Shown here: positions 1-8,367 of the stretch, piece by piece
How the letters are laid out: each line of letters starts with the position of its first letter
How positions within the stretch are numbered: position 1 is the first letter of the stretch
DNA from: Bacillus australimaris
GTDB lineage: Bacteria > Bacillota > Bacilli > Bacillales > Bacillaceae
Assembly: GCF_001307105.1 (NCBI RefSeq)
Contig: NZ_LGYN01000012.1
Span: 1 to 64,000, forward strand
DNA length: 64,000 nucleotides
Reading direction: 5' to 3'
Program-made: the position numbers and the translations under genes
The notes under the pieces: generated by a model
Told to the model about the DNA's origin: nothing
Database searches by the model: none
What the model saw: the letters and a program-made list of their open reading frames with translations, nothing else

Positions 1-47
1 TTAGTTTTCAAAGATCATCTTCGCCGTCTCTCAGAGGCGACTTTATT
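1..47 (-). other. rRNA operon leader, partial
   Basis: Read on the minus strand, the sequence downstream of the promoter at 48-76 has a GC-rich hairpin (about 22-42) followed by GATCTTTGAAAACTAA at the window edge. This is the motif I know from Bacillus 16S rRNA leaders. The 16S gene itself would lie outside the window, transcribed away from thiT. The identification rests on leader and promoter layout only; no rRNA sequence is visible. Confidence 0.75.
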
Positions 48-76
48 AATATAACATTCTATCAAGATAAAGTCAA
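48..76 (-). promoter_or_regulatory. rrn promoter P2 (SigA)
   Basis: Minus-strand TTGACT (71-76), 17 bp spacer, TATATT (48-53). The spacing is canonical and an AT-rich stretch lies upstream. It is the promoter nearest the leader, as in tandem Bacillus rrn P1/P2 pairs. Confidence 0.85.
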
Positions 77-130
77 CAACTTTTTTTCTTAATGTTATTT
101 ATCAAGCGCGCTGTTTCAGCGGCGAATACA

Positions 131-159
131 AATATAACACCTTTTGAAAGAAGAAACAA
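131..159 (-). promoter_or_regulatory. rrn promoter P1 (SigA)
   Basis: Minus-strand TTGTTT (154-159), 17 bp spacer, TATATT (131-136), 83 bp upstream of P2. A GC-rich hairpin (about 107-124) lies between the two promoters. Together they form the tandem arrangement typical of Bacillus rRNA operons. Confidence 0.75.
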
Positions 160-287
160 GTATTTTTTCTAAATAATTTATTTTTCTTTATCTCTTCCTA
201 TATATTGATACGAATACGGCTTTTCACGGGAATTGTCTATTGTTGATTCTGCAGGTCTTTAGTATATTTATAATAGATTGAAACTAA

Positions 288-378
288 ATAACCGCAGGGG
301 GAGCTTTGTGCTGAGAGTGAACATTCGTTGTTCTGACCCTTTGAACCTGTCAGTTAATACTGAAGTAGGAATGTGGAA
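288..378 (+). ncRNA. TPP riboswitch (THI box)
   Basis: The conserved thi-box elements are present in order: CAGGGGGAGC near 294-304, CTGAGAGTG at 311-319, GACCCTTTGAACCTG at 334-348, and a GTAGGAA-like closing segment near 365-371. The aptamer senses thiamine pyrophosphate. It sits directly upstream of thiT, a thiamine transporter gene, which is the expected target. A -10-like TATAAT at 269-274 precedes it. Confidence 0.95.
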
Positions 379-450
379 TTACTTGAATACATATGGTGTA
401 TTCAAATCGATATGTTTTTCTATGAATAACATACTCATCCTTACACGGTC

Positions 451-486
451 TCTCCTTGCTCAATTCATGAAAAAGGAGATTTTTTT
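451..486 (+). terminator. Riboswitch expression platform overlapping the thiT SD
   Basis: TCTCCTT (451-457) pairs with AAGGAGA (473-479), followed by seven T (480-486) that end at the ATG (487). The 3' arm is also the thiT Shine-Dalgarno. Formation of this hairpin would both resemble an intrinsic terminator and hide the ribosome site. The stem is short (7 bp, 15 nt loop), so the mechanism is inferred. Confidence 0.6.
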
Positions 487-1062
487 ATGCAGCAATCAAA
501 TCAATTGGTACGACTGATGGAAATCGCGATTATGACTTCACTTGCACTTGTATTAGATTACTTATCAGGTCTCTTTTTAAGAATGCCGAATGGCGGATCT
601 CTTGCACTGATCATGATTCCCGTTATTCTTATGTCTATTAGATGGGGAATATCTACTGGGTTTATCATTGGTGTGTTAATCGCAGGTCTTCAGCTGATGA
701 ATAGCCCAATCATCGCTACACCTGTTCAAGGATTCCTTGATTACTTTGTCGCATCTGTTGTCATTTCTCTAAGCGGCCTGTTTTCTGGATTGATTAAAAA
801 AGCCATCCAGGATCAAAAGCGAAAGCAGCAATTCTTCTATATTACCTTATCTGTTTTTGTTGCTAGTTTCTTCAGACTGCTGACGTTCTTTATTTCTGGC
901 GTTGTTTTCTTTTCTCAATATGCACCAAAAGGAACACCAGGATGGGTTTACTCCTTAATTTATAACAGCACATATATGGTTCCTTCATTTATTATTTGCA
1001 GTATCGTTCTTTGTATACTCATCCCAAGTGCATCCCGTTTGGTTTTTCCTCGTCAAAAATAA
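487..1062 (+). CDS. thiT: Thiamine ECF transporter S component ThiT
   Basis: A 191-residue, almost wholly hydrophobic protein with about six membrane segments, the size and layout of ThiT/YuaJ. ThiT binds thiamine and works with the shared ECF energy-coupling module, which is not in this window. The TPP riboswitch immediately upstream supports the assignment independently. The start at 487 is fixed by the AAGGAG at 473-478. A hairpin terminator follows at once. The downstream neighbour is the GNAT gene yuaI, in the order I recall from B. subtilis. Confidence 0.93.
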   Translation: MQQSNQLVRLMEIAIMTSLALVLDYLSGLFLRMPNGGSLALIMIPVILMSIRWGISTGFIIGVLIAGLQLMNSPIIATPVQGFLDYFVASVVISLSGLFSGLIKKAIQDQKRKQQFFYITLSVFVASFFRLLTFFISGVVFFSQYAPKGTPGWVYSLIYNSTYMVPSFIICSIVLCILIPSASRLVFPRQK

Positions 1063-1089
1063 CCGGCTGATTCAGCTGGTTATTTTTTT
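1061..1089 (+). terminator. Terminator of thiT
   Basis: AACCGGCTGA pairs with TCAGCTGGTT around a tiny loop, followed by seven T at 1083-1089. It begins at the end of thiT. Confidence 0.85.
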
Positions 1090-1153
1090 ATGCATAATTT
1101 TCCGCTCTATGGAATCTATTAATAATAGAAGATTTCATGCTGGAGGTACGACT

Positions 1154-1342
1154 ATGAGCCCTTACTCCATTATGCTGTGCTGTTATATTTTCAGCCTTGC
1201 TTATTTTTTGGCAGGTTTCTATGAAGCTTTAAAAATAGCTGGCGTGAAAGGAAAAGTAGAAGCTTCACCGTTTATTTCTTACATTTTGCTTGCTGTGCTT
1301 TTCACTTTTTTCTCTCATTATTACTGGAAGCTGACGATTTGA
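1154..1342 (+). CDS. Small two-helix membrane protein, unknown
   Basis: A 62-residue protein with two hydrophobic helices separated by a short polar loop (AGVKGKVEAS). The start at 1154 has a good GGAGGT at 1142-1147; the longer upstream reading has no ribosome site and runs through the thiT terminator. Its last 41 bp overlap the 3' end of the convergent acetyltransferase gene. I do not recognise the family. A membrane location is inferred from hydrophobicity only. Confidence 0.65.
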   Translation: MSPYSIMLCCYIFSLAYFLAGFYEALKIAGVKGKVEASPFISYILLAVLFTFFSHYYWKLTI

Positions 1343-1856
1343 TTCGTTGTATATGGTTTTTTAATATAGACAGCTCCCACCCATATCCTATTTCATTATG
1401 GTTCTCGCCAGCCAGCTCAAACTGGCTGGTCACGACAAAACTAGGTTGAAGCTTTTGATAAAATTGCTTTGCCGTATTTTCTTCAAATACCCATAGCAGC
1501 ATATTTTGATAACCCTTTTCTATTAAATAATCCACTCCGTTTGCCATTAAAGCAACACCCGCACCTGATTTCTGTTTCTGCTGTAATAAATAGATAGCAT
1601 AAAGCTCTCCATCATATGTAGAATAACGTTCGTCACGTTGTTTTCCAAAAGAAGCAAAACCAAATACACCATCCGCATCTTCTGCGACAAACGTTCCTTC
1701 AAGCGACCTTCTTCTCCAGCTCTCTTCCCGCTCTTCAATGTTTAAACTATCTAAATACTCCTGCGAAATGATCCCTTGATAAGTCGTCTGCCAGCTTTTC
1801 ACATGAATCTCAGCGATTTTAGGAATATCTTGTTGTACAGCATGCCTTACCTTCAT
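1302..1856 (-). CDS. yuaI: GNAT family N-acetyltransferase (YuaI-like)
   Basis: A 184-residue GNAT protein. It starts with the typical first-strand and helix pattern (VRHAVQQDIPKIAEIHVKSW) and has an acetyl-CoA loop region (KQKSGAGVALM, near residue 100). The substrate is unknown. The start at 1856 follows AAAAGGAGTGAC; an upstream ATG at 1895 lacks a ribosome site. Position between thiT and the flotillin operon agrees with yuaI in B. subtilis as I recall it. The C-terminal tail is longer than usual and overlaps a small convergent gene. Confidence 0.85.
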   Translation of the reverse strand: MKVRHAVQQDIPKIAEIHVKSWQTTYQGIISQEYLDSLNIEEREESWRRRSLEGTFVAEDADGVFGFASFGKQRDERYSTYDGELYAIYLLQQKQKSGAGVALMANGVDYLIEKGYQNMLLWVFEENTAKQFYQKLQPSFVVTSQFELAGENHNEIGYGWELSILKNHIQRIKSSASSNNERKK

Positions 1857-1975
1857 CTGCGTCACTCCTTTTAGCTTTTTCCACACTATCTTCATGATTA
1901 AAATCCAATTGGTCGTTTTGTCAACGTACTTCCTACAACTTATACTACAGAAAAGAGCGGGAAAGTTAAAATTTC

Positions 1976-2006
1976 AATAGACACCTTCCATCAGAAGGTG
2001 TCTATT
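1976..2006. terminator. Hairpin downstream of floT
   Basis: A 13-bp stem AATAGACACCTTC/GAAGGTGTCTATT with a 5-nt loop lies just after the floT stop. T-richness beyond the stem is modest on both strands, so its strength is uncertain. Confidence 0.6.
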
Positions 2007-2010
2007 GATT

Positions 2011-3558
2011 TTATTCTTCTATTTGATGAGCGGCTTTTTCGATTTTTCTTGGCTGTTTGATCTCATTTGTCAGCTCTTGAATGCTTTGCTTCACATTGCC
2101 TTTGCCTGAAAAATTCTCAATAATTTCTTTGACATCAATTCCTGAGGATGCTTTTAGGCTTTCTTGAAGACTGGACATGAGGTTCGTGGCATAGCCTGTA
2201 ACTTTATTGGCACCGCTGCCTTCTCCGTTACCACCCGTATCCACAACAGTAATTTTGTCAATGTTAGAAAGCGGTGCAGATACTTGCTTCGCATATTCAG
2301 GAAGCATTTTGACAATCATATCAAGGATCGCTGCCTGGCCATACTGTTCGAATGCTTCCGCAATTTTCTCTTTTGCTTCGGCTTCTGCAAGTCCTTTCAG
2401 TCTAATGACTTCTGCTTCTGTTTCCCCTTTCGCACGATCTGCTTCTGCTTTGGCAAGCCCGTCAATACGGACTTTCTCAGCTTCTGCTTTCGCCATTGCT
2501 TCAATGCTGTATTTCTTCGCATCTGCTTCAGCGAGACGTTTCGCTTTTTCCGCCGCAGCCGACTGCTCTACAGCATAACGGTCCGCATCTGCTTTCTTTT
2601 TCACTTCAGAATCGTATTGACGTTCACGACGCTGAATCTCTTTTTCTTCTAATTCAATTTGTTTCTGACGTTCGATGATTTTGACTTGCATTTCTTGTTC
2701 AGTTACGTGCTGGCGGTTCCGAGCTGTTTCAAGATCGTACGCTTGGTCAGCGCTTGCTTTCGCTGTATCCTGTTCACGTCTGAATTCGGCTCTTTTCAGT
2801 TCATTGATTTTTTCTGCCTCAGCGATTTCGGTAGCACGCTCAAGCTCAGATTTCTTCGCATCTTTATCTGCTTCTGCACGTTTAATCCGCGTTTCTTTAT
2901 CTGCTTCAGCAGTTGCAATATCTGCGTCACGTTTCACCTGGGCAATTCTTGGTTTACCTAGAGATTCTAAATAACCATTTTTATCACGAACATCTTTAAT
3001 CGTAAACGACACGATGACTAGACCCATTTTCGCTAAATCTTGCGAAGCGACACGTTGTACTTCTTGAGAAAATTTCTCTCTGTTTTTATAAATCTCTTCG
3101 ACTGTCATTGATCCTAAGATGGAGCGTAGGTGTCCTTCTAGTACTTCTCTCGCTTCGTTTTCACGATCTTCTTTTGTTTTACCTAAAAATTGCTCTGCAG
3201 CAGTAGCAATTTCTTCAATCGATCCACCAATTTTAATGATGGCCGTTCCATCCGCCATGACCGGTACACCTTGTTCAGTATAGACTTCAGGCGTTGAAAC
3301 ATCTAGCTTGCTAGATAGTAAGCTGAGCGGTTCTGCTTGTTGAAAGACTGGAAGTACAAAGGTACCGCCGCCTCTTACAATCTTAATCTTGTTTCCACCT
3401 TCGTCCACGTGGACATTTTTACTTCCTAGATAACTTCCTGTAACGATTAACGCTTCATCTGGACCTGCTGTCCGGTATTTAGAAACAAATACACCAATAA
3501 GTGCAATAAGAATCACAAGCACAATTCCAATGATAACTAAAATGGTTGTTCCTGGCAT
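2011..3558 (-). CDS. floT: Flotillin-like protein FloT (YuaG)
   Basis: A 515-residue SPFH/flotillin protein. It has an N-terminal membrane segment (residues 4-26), an SPFH domain to about residue 200, then a long Ala/Glu/Lys-rich coiled coil with repeated AEA motifs (about 210-400). Flotillins scaffold functional membrane microdomains. The start at 3558 follows AGGAGGGAATGCT. It is the distal gene of a two-gene operon with yuaF, separated by 11 bp, and is expected to be under the SigW promoter at 4186-4211. Length and pairing match B. subtilis YuaG. Confidence 0.95.
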   Translation of the reverse strand: MPGTTILVIIGIVLVILIALIGVFVSKYRTAGPDEALIVTGSYLGSKNVHVDEGGNKIKIVRGGGTFVLPVFQQAEPLSLLSSKLDVSTPEVYTEQGVPVMADGTAIIKIGGSIEEIATAAEQFLGKTKEDRENEAREVLEGHLRSILGSMTVEEIYKNREKFSQEVQRVASQDLAKMGLVIVSFTIKDVRDKNGYLESLGKPRIAQVKRDADIATAEADKETRIKRAEADKDAKKSELERATEIAEAEKINELKRAEFRREQDTAKASADQAYDLETARNRQHVTEQEMQVKIIERQKQIELEEKEIQRRERQYDSEVKKKADADRYAVEQSAAAEKAKRLAEADAKKYSIEAMAKAEAEKVRIDGLAKAEADRAKGETEAEVIRLKGLAEAEAKEKIAEAFEQYGQAAILDMIVKMLPEYAKQVSAPLSNIDKITVVDTGGNGEGSGANKVTGYATNLMSSLQESLKASSGIDVKEIIENFSGKGNVKQSIQELTNEIKQPRKIEKAAHQIEE

Positions 3559-3569
3559 AGCATTCCCTC

Positions 3570-4100
3570 CTAGATTTCTTCATTTGGTATTACGGATAAG
3601 ACACCTTTGTTCACTTCGACGACTAGCACGCGGGTTCCATATGGAATTTCCTCTTGGTCGAAGCTGACAGCTGGCTTAGAGATTTTCCCGCTATTACTGA
3701 CCAACAGCACTTCTCCAAACCCGTCTTTTGGAACAGATACAATGATCTCCCCAGTTCTTCCTTTTAAATCGGCCTCCATATAAGAAAGAGATTCTTCAGC
3801 AGAGGAAAGCGGGACTAGAACAAATACATTCAAACAAGTCACAAGGATCACTGCGATAATGGCAGATAATACTGCGCCAAGTCCGCTTCCTACAATTGCT
3901 GTTTTTTCAGAAATAAACCCTCCAGCCGAGAAAAAGGTAAGAAATGCGAGGATCAATGTTGGTTGCAGGAATGGGACAGGGATCGCGTCAAACCATCCAT
4001 CAAATACATCGCCGAAAAAGACGAAAACAAGTGTCAGGATTCCTGATATCATCAATATGTATAAATACAGCGTCTGAAAAGGCAGCCCGAACACATCCAT
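3570..4100 (-). CDS. yuaF: NfeD-like membrane protein YuaF
   Basis: A 176-residue protein with several N-terminal membrane helices and a C-terminal soluble OB-like NfeD domain (GRTGEIIVSVPKDGFGEVLL, then a VNKGVLSVIP strand). NfeD1b-type proteins are encoded beside flotillins and are thought to help their membrane organisation. I place the start at the ATG at 4100, behind AAAGGG; a GTG three codons upstream is the alternative. First gene of the SigW-type operon with floT. Confidence 0.88.
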   Translation of the reverse strand: MDVFGLPFQTLYLYILMISGILTLVFVFFGDVFDGWFDAIPVPFLQPTLILAFLTFFSAGGFISEKTAIVGSGLGAVLSAIIAVILVTCLNVFVLVPLSSAEESLSYMEADLKGRTGEIIVSVPKDGFGEVLLVSNSGKISKPAVSFDQEEIPYGTRVLVVEVNKGVLSVIPNEEI

Positions 4101-4185
4101 CTTCCTCACCCTTTCTTCATGAAATGAACAGCCTTTGTTTCATTTAGACCACACTCACCTCCAATGTATTCCTTCTAACAGGTAA

Positions 4186-4211
4186 TACGAACCACTTTTG
4201 TAAAGGTTTCA
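4186..4211 (-). promoter_or_regulatory. SigW promoter of yuaF-floT
   Basis: Minus-strand TGAAAC (4206-4211), 16 bp, CGTA (4186-4189): an exact match to the ECF SigW consensus, about 85 bp upstream of yuaF. In B. subtilis the yuaFG operon is a known SigW target, which supports the reading. Confidence 0.9.
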
Positions 4212-4304
4212 TATTTCATCACAATTCTTCAAAGGAATTCTCGAATAGCTCAAGAATGATTGTCATGTACCATTATGTTAAAATTTGATCTTGAGGTGAG
4301 TAAA

Positions 4305-4784
4305 ATGAGTTTATTACATGATGCAAGACAAGAATTGTGGCACGAGCTGCAAGGTTTGAACGAAGATCAATTGAACCAAAAATTATCTGATGATACTTGG
4401 AGTATTCAAGAGGTAGCAGATCATTTAAAGAAAATGGACCTAGTTGCAGCAAAACATCTAGCTGCTGAGGGAAAAAAAGCACCGATCAAAGAATATGAAC
4501 CAAAGCCGGTGGAAATGGCAGAGGACCGTTCGAAAAAAGCCATTGCGCCTAGTATTGTTAAGCCTGAGCACAAACATGTGACACCTACACATTTAAAGGA
4601 TGAGCTCGATACAGCACGTGAGCAGCTCAATCAAATTTTATCAACATTTACTGAGGAAGATTTCAAACGCGTCATTGCACACCCCGTGTTTAAAGAACTA
4701 TCCCTTAAGCAATATCTTGATTTTATCGGCGCACACGAAAAACGCCATATTCATCAAATCAAAGAAATTAAAGAACAACTATAA
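4305..4784 (+). CDS. yuaE: DinB/YfiT-like putative metalloprotein YuaE
   Basis: A 159-residue helical protein with the DinB/YfiT four-helix pattern. A first helix starts LLHDARQELWHEL, a segment DTWSIQEVADHLKKMD follows, and the C-terminal metal-site region is AHEKRHIHQIKEI. The family binds a divalent metal through histidines; substrates are mostly unknown (some are thiol transferases). The start at 4305 uses GAGGTG. Its place between yuaF and gbsB matches B. subtilis yuaE. Confidence 0.82.
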   Translation: MSLLHDARQELWHELQGLNEDQLNQKLSDDTWSIQEVADHLKKMDLVAAKHLAAEGKKAPIKEYEPKPVEMAEDRSKKAIAPSIVKPEHKHVTPTHLKDELDTAREQLNQILSTFTEEDFKRVIAHPVFKELSLKQYLDFIGAHEKRHIHQIKEIKEQL

Positions 4785-4790
4785 GACAGA

Positions 4791-4820
4791 AAAAAGACTC
4801 CCCTTTGGGAGCCTTTTTTC
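4791..4820. terminator. Bidirectional terminator, yuaE / gbsB
   Basis: AAAAAGACTCCC and GGGAGCCTTTTTT form a hairpin flanked by A and T runs. It lies in the 40-bp gap between the convergent genes yuaE and gbsB, so it can serve both. Confidence 0.85.
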
Positions 4821-4824
4821 TTTG

Positions 4825-6033
4825 TTACACCGTTTTGGGTGTTAACTCAAAGCAGCGAGCATAAATCCAGTTGTACGCTTTTTCGTTTAGATCTCTTGGG
4901 TTTCCAACTGTTTGCGGATCTTTCATCGCTTCTTTAGATAAACGATCAATCATATCTTTTGATACACCTTGTTCTTCTAATGAAGGAACTTCTAAATCAT
5001 CTACTAAATCATACATCCAGTTCACGGCTGCTTTGGCTGCTTCCTCTGTTGACATTCTGCTTGTATCAATACCAAACGCTTGCGCAATTCGAGCGAATTT
5101 TTCCGGATATCCTTTCCAGTTATACTCCATCACTGGTCCCATCATCGCTGCAACACACTGACCATGCGCTACAGGAATAATGCCTCCGAGTGTTTGACTC
5201 ATTGCATGAGCCGCTCCAGCTGATTCGCTTCCATATGAAAGACCAGCGAGCATTGCAGCTTGTGCCATTCCATATCTCGCTTCTAAATCCTCGCCATCAG
5301 CAAAAGCGCGGCGAATATAATGAGCTGCATATTCAATGGCCATGAGCGCTACCGCATCAGTAATGGGCTGAGCAAATTTCATCGTATAGCATTCAATCGC
5401 GTGAGCAAGTGCATCAATTCCAGTCATTGCTGTCACATGAGGCGGCATGGATACATGAAGCTCTGGGTCAATCACTGTTAAGTGAGCTGCAATAAGTGGT
5501 CCACCAGTATTGAATTTGAATTCTCTTTCTTCATCCGTAATCACTGCCCACTGCGTGACTTCTGAACCTGTTCCGGCTGTTGTCGGAATGGTGGTTAAAG
5601 GCGGAATTCTATTTTCAAGCGGTTTTTTTCCATCTGCCGCTTCATAATCAAGAACTGAGCCTTCATGGGTCGCCTCTACTCCGATTGCCTTCGCTGTATC
5701 CATTGAGCTTCCGCCGCCTACTGCGACTAATCCATTACAGCCTTCTTTTTCATATAAAGCAGATCCTTCGTTCACTAGACGGACTGGCGGATTAGGCTCT
5801 ACTTTATTAAATAGAACGACATCAATTTGCGCTTCTTTTAATGAAGCAATCACTGGGTCCACCACGCCCGCTTGATAAATACCGGGATCTGTTACAAGCA
5901 ATACCTTTGAAACGCCATATGCTTTCACTTCTTCCCCAACATGTTTCACTGCGCCAATGCCATGTTTAATGACAGTCGGTATTTCAAATGTATGAAATTT
6001 CTGCATGCTTTCAATTTTCATATTTAGTGTCAT
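4825..6033 (-). CDS. gbsB: Choline dehydrogenase GbsB (type III Fe-ADH)
   Basis: A 402-residue iron-containing (type III) alcohol dehydrogenase. The NAD-binding loop VGGGSSMDTAK lies near residue 107, GTGSEVTQWAVI near 157, and the metal-binding stretch GIDALAHAIE near 205, with further histidines at AAHAMSQTLGG and VAHGQC. It oxidises choline to glycine betaine aldehyde. It follows gbsA in one operon (27 bp gap). Length equals that of the B. subtilis protein as I recall it. Confidence 0.93.
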   Translation of the reverse strand: MTLNMKIESMQKFHTFEIPTVIKHGIGAVKHVGEEVKAYGVSKVLLVTDPGIYQAGVVDPVIASLKEAQIDVVLFNKVEPNPPVRLVNEGSALYEKEGCNGLVAVGGGSSMDTAKAIGVEATHEGSVLDYEAADGKKPLENRIPPLTTIPTTAGTGSEVTQWAVITDEEREFKFNTGGPLIAAHLTVIDPELHVSMPPHVTAMTGIDALAHAIECYTMKFAQPITDAVALMAIEYAAHYIRRAFADGEDLEARYGMAQAAMLAGLSYGSESAGAAHAMSQTLGGIIPVAHGQCVAAMMGPVMEYNWKGYPEKFARIAQAFGIDTSRMSTEEAAKAAVNWMYDLVDDLEVPSLEEQGVSKDMIDRLSKEAMKDPQTVGNPRDLNEKAYNWIYARCFELTPKTV

Positions 6034-6060
6034 ATAGAATCTCCTCCAAATGTGTGATTT

Positions 6061-7530
6061 TTATTTAAACCAATGAACTGCTTCAGGTTTTGTATTTCGA
6101 TATACATGCTTCAATTCAGTGTATTCTTCAAGTCCCGTGCGTCCTAACTCACGCCCAATACCTGATTGCTTGTATCCACCCCAAGGTGCTTGCGCGAAAT
6201 AGGGGTGGAAGTCATTGATCCAAACCGTGCCTAATCTTAATTGACGAGCCACTCTTTCAGCTTTGCTGATATCCGAAGACCACACAGCTCCTGCTAATCC
6301 ATAAATCGTATCATTTGCCAGCTCGATAACTTCTTCCTCTGTACGGAAGGATTCGACTGTCAGGACAGGCCCAAAGACTTCTTCCTGTACAATCCGCATA
6401 TCTGACGTGCAGCCAGAGAAAATGGTCGGCAAGTAGAAGAACCCATTTTGAAGTTCCTCTGCGTCAGGTCTTTTTCCGCCTGTTTCTAATGTTGCGCCTT
6501 CTTCTAACCCGATGCTGACGTATTTTTCTACTTTTTCTCGATGCTCAGCTGAGATGAGCGGTCCACTCTGCGTCCCTTCATCAAAGCCGTTGCCTAGCTT
6601 GATTTTTTTCGTACGCTTCACCAGTTCTTCTAAAAATTCATCATGAATGGATTCTTCTACTAGCAAACGTGAACCTGCTGAACACACTTGCCCTGCATGG
6701 AAAAACACAGCATTCATTGCCTGGTCAACCGCTACGTCTAAATCAGCATCTTGAAACACAATATTCGGATTTTTCCCGCCTAGCTCTAGAGCGATTTTCT
6801 TCACATTACCGGTGGCTCCCTGCATAATTTTCTTACCTGTTTCAATACCGCCTGTAAAAGAAATGAAATCCACTTGATCACTCACAGCAAGTTCATCCCC
6901 AACTGTCGCCCCAGGTCCGAGCACTAAGTTTGCAACGCCTGCTGGAACGCCCGCTTCTTCCATGAGTTTAAATACTTTGATCGTTGTGAGTGGTGTGATT
7001 TCACTTGGCTTTAAAACGATTGTATTCCCCGCCACAAGAGCAGGAGCGATTTTCCAGCTTGCTTGAAGCAATGGATAATTCCAAGGAGTGATTTGTCCGC
7101 ATACACCGACAGGCTCCCTGACTACTTCACTTTTCGAGTTCGGAATTGGCGATGCGATGATTTCCCCGCCATCTTTATCAGCCAGACCTGCGTAATATTG
7201 GAACACGTTCGCAATATCGTCCATATCTGCTTTGCTTTCCTCTAATGTTTTACCTGTATCAAGCGATTCTAAAGTGGCTAGTTCATCAAGATCACGTCTA
7301 ATCAATTCTGCAATCTTAAACACCAAATTTCCTCTTTCAAGTCCAGGCAGGTTTGCCCAGTCACCTTGATCGAAGGCTTTCCTCGCTGCTTTGATGGCTA
7401 GCTGCGCATCATTTCTAGATCCTTCACTGACTGTCGCGATCACTTCTTGATTAAATGGATTGATGATATCCCGCGTGTCGCCACTTTTAGCGCCAACCCA
7501 TTGCCCATCTATAAATAGTGTTTGACTCAT
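6061..7530 (-). CDS. gbsA: Glycine betaine aldehyde dehydrogenase GbsA
   Basis: A 489-residue aldehyde dehydrogenase with the complete active site: Asn151 in PWNYP, Glu249 in LELGG, Cys283 in GQVCSAGS, and the NAD-site TGGIETGKK near 226. It makes the osmoprotectant glycine betaine from betaine aldehyde, the second step after GbsB. The start at 7530 follows GGGGAGGTTCC. It is transcribed divergently from gbsR, with a palindrome at 7586-7615 in the gap. Confidence 0.95.
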   Translation of the reverse strand: MSQTLFIDGQWVGAKSGDTRDIINPFNQEVIATVSEGSRNDAQLAIKAARKAFDQGDWANLPGLERGNLVFKIAELIRRDLDELATLESLDTGKTLEESKADMDDIANVFQYYAGLADKDGGEIIASPIPNSKSEVVREPVGVCGQITPWNYPLLQASWKIAPALVAGNTIVLKPSEITPLTTIKVFKLMEEAGVPAGVANLVLGPGATVGDELAVSDQVDFISFTGGIETGKKIMQGATGNVKKIALELGGKNPNIVFQDADLDVAVDQAMNAVFFHAGQVCSAGSRLLVEESIHDEFLEELVKRTKKIKLGNGFDEGTQSGPLISAEHREKVEKYVSIGLEEGATLETGGKRPDAEELQNGFFYLPTIFSGCTSDMRIVQEEVFGPVLTVESFRTEEEVIELANDTIYGLAGAVWSSDISKAERVARQLRLGTVWINDFHPYFAQAPWGGYKQSGIGRELGRTGLEEYTELKHVYRNTKPEAVHWFK

Positions 7531-7585
7531 AGAAGGAACCTCCCCTGTTTTTCTTTGATAAGTTTGTTAAATAAAAACTTAACGT

Positions 7586-7615
7586 TTTGAACATAATAAA
7601 CGTAACATGTTCAAA
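7586..7615. promoter_or_regulatory. Perfect inverted repeat, candidate GbsR operator
   Basis: TTTGAACAT (7586-7594) and ATGTTCAAA (7607-7615) form 9-bp perfect arms 12 bp apart, inside the gbsA-gbsR intergenic region. GbsR represses gbsAB in B. subtilis. Assignment of this palindrome as its site is inferred from position and symmetry. Confidence 0.55.
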
Positions 7616-7737
7616 TTTTTCTGTCAAAGGGAGATATGCTTCATTTTCTTTTGACATTTTGCATTCTTTCGTTAACATATAGTCCATAAAGATTTTTTTG
7701 AACGTATTGAATTCTCTTAATAGAAAGCAGGGACAAA

Positions 7738-8295
7738 ATGAAAAAGCAGGAACAGCCACAAGCAGAAGAACGTATTTTAGCTGCTAAAGATCTAGTCATT
7801 GATTCCATAGCTGAAACGATGGATCTCTACGGCATTACACGAAGTGCGGGTATTCTCTATGGGACCATGTATTTAAATGAGGAAATGACACTCGATGAAA
7901 TGCGTGAAGAACTGCAAATGAGTAAGCCAAGTATGAGTACAGGTGTAAAAAAACTGCAGGACATGAATATTGTCAAAAAGACGTTTCACCGGGGCCGAAG
8001 AAAACATAGCTTTGTTGCTGAAAAAGACTTTTTTAAGTTTTTCATGAACTTCTTTCCGCAAAAATGGGAACGAGAGGTCGAGGTCAATTTAGCGGCGATT
8101 GAAGAAGCGCAAGAGCAGCTTCAAGAGATGGCGAGTGACGATCATCTGGAAGAACATGTAAGAGAGGAAGCGCAGCAGCTCCTTGAGCAGCTTGAACACT
8201 CAAAGGCCTATTATGACTGGTTGAGACGATTAGCTCACTCTGTTCATTCTGGCGAAATCTTTGACTTTATTCCAATTGAGCAGAAGGAAAAATAG
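7738..8295 (+). CDS. gbsR: Choline-sensing repressor GbsR
   Basis: A 185-residue MarR-superfamily regulator. The winged-helix region has LDEMREELQMSKPSMSTGVKKLQDMNIVKKTFHRGRRKHSF (about 60-100), followed by a helical, Glu-rich C-terminal half. GbsR-type proteins bind choline and repress gbsAB and choline uptake genes. Divergent to gbsA, as in B. subtilis. The ribosome site before 7738 (AGCAGGGA) is moderate. Confidence 0.92.
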   Translation: MKKQEQPQAEERILAAKDLVIDSIAETMDLYGITRSAGILYGTMYLNEEMTLDEMREELQMSKPSMSTGVKKLQDMNIVKKTFHRGRRKHSFVAEKDFFKFFMNFFPQKWEREVEVNLAAIEEAQEQLQEMASDDHLEEHVREEAQQLLEQLEHSKAYYDWLRRLAHSVHSGEIFDFIPIEQKEK

Positions 8296-8318
8296 ACGAT
8301 GTGCTTGCGTTTTACATC

Positions 8319-8347
8319 TTGAATTTTACAGGAGGATTGATTATAAT
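8319..8347 (+). promoter_or_regulatory. SigA promoter of tRNA-Ala
   Basis: TTGAAT (8319-8324), 17 bp, TATAAT (8342-8347), about 20 bp before the tRNA. Canonical spacing. Confidence 0.8.
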
Positions 8348-8367
8348 AAATTATGTCGCAATACTTC

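Noticed and set aside
278-517. Open frame of 79 codons across the TPP riboswitch
   Set aside because: It lies on the aptamer and expression platform and has no ribosome site; the RNA structure explains the sequence.
2164-2974. Plus-strand open frames opposite floT
   Set aside because: Low-complexity shadows of the Ala/Glu coiled-coil codons of floT.
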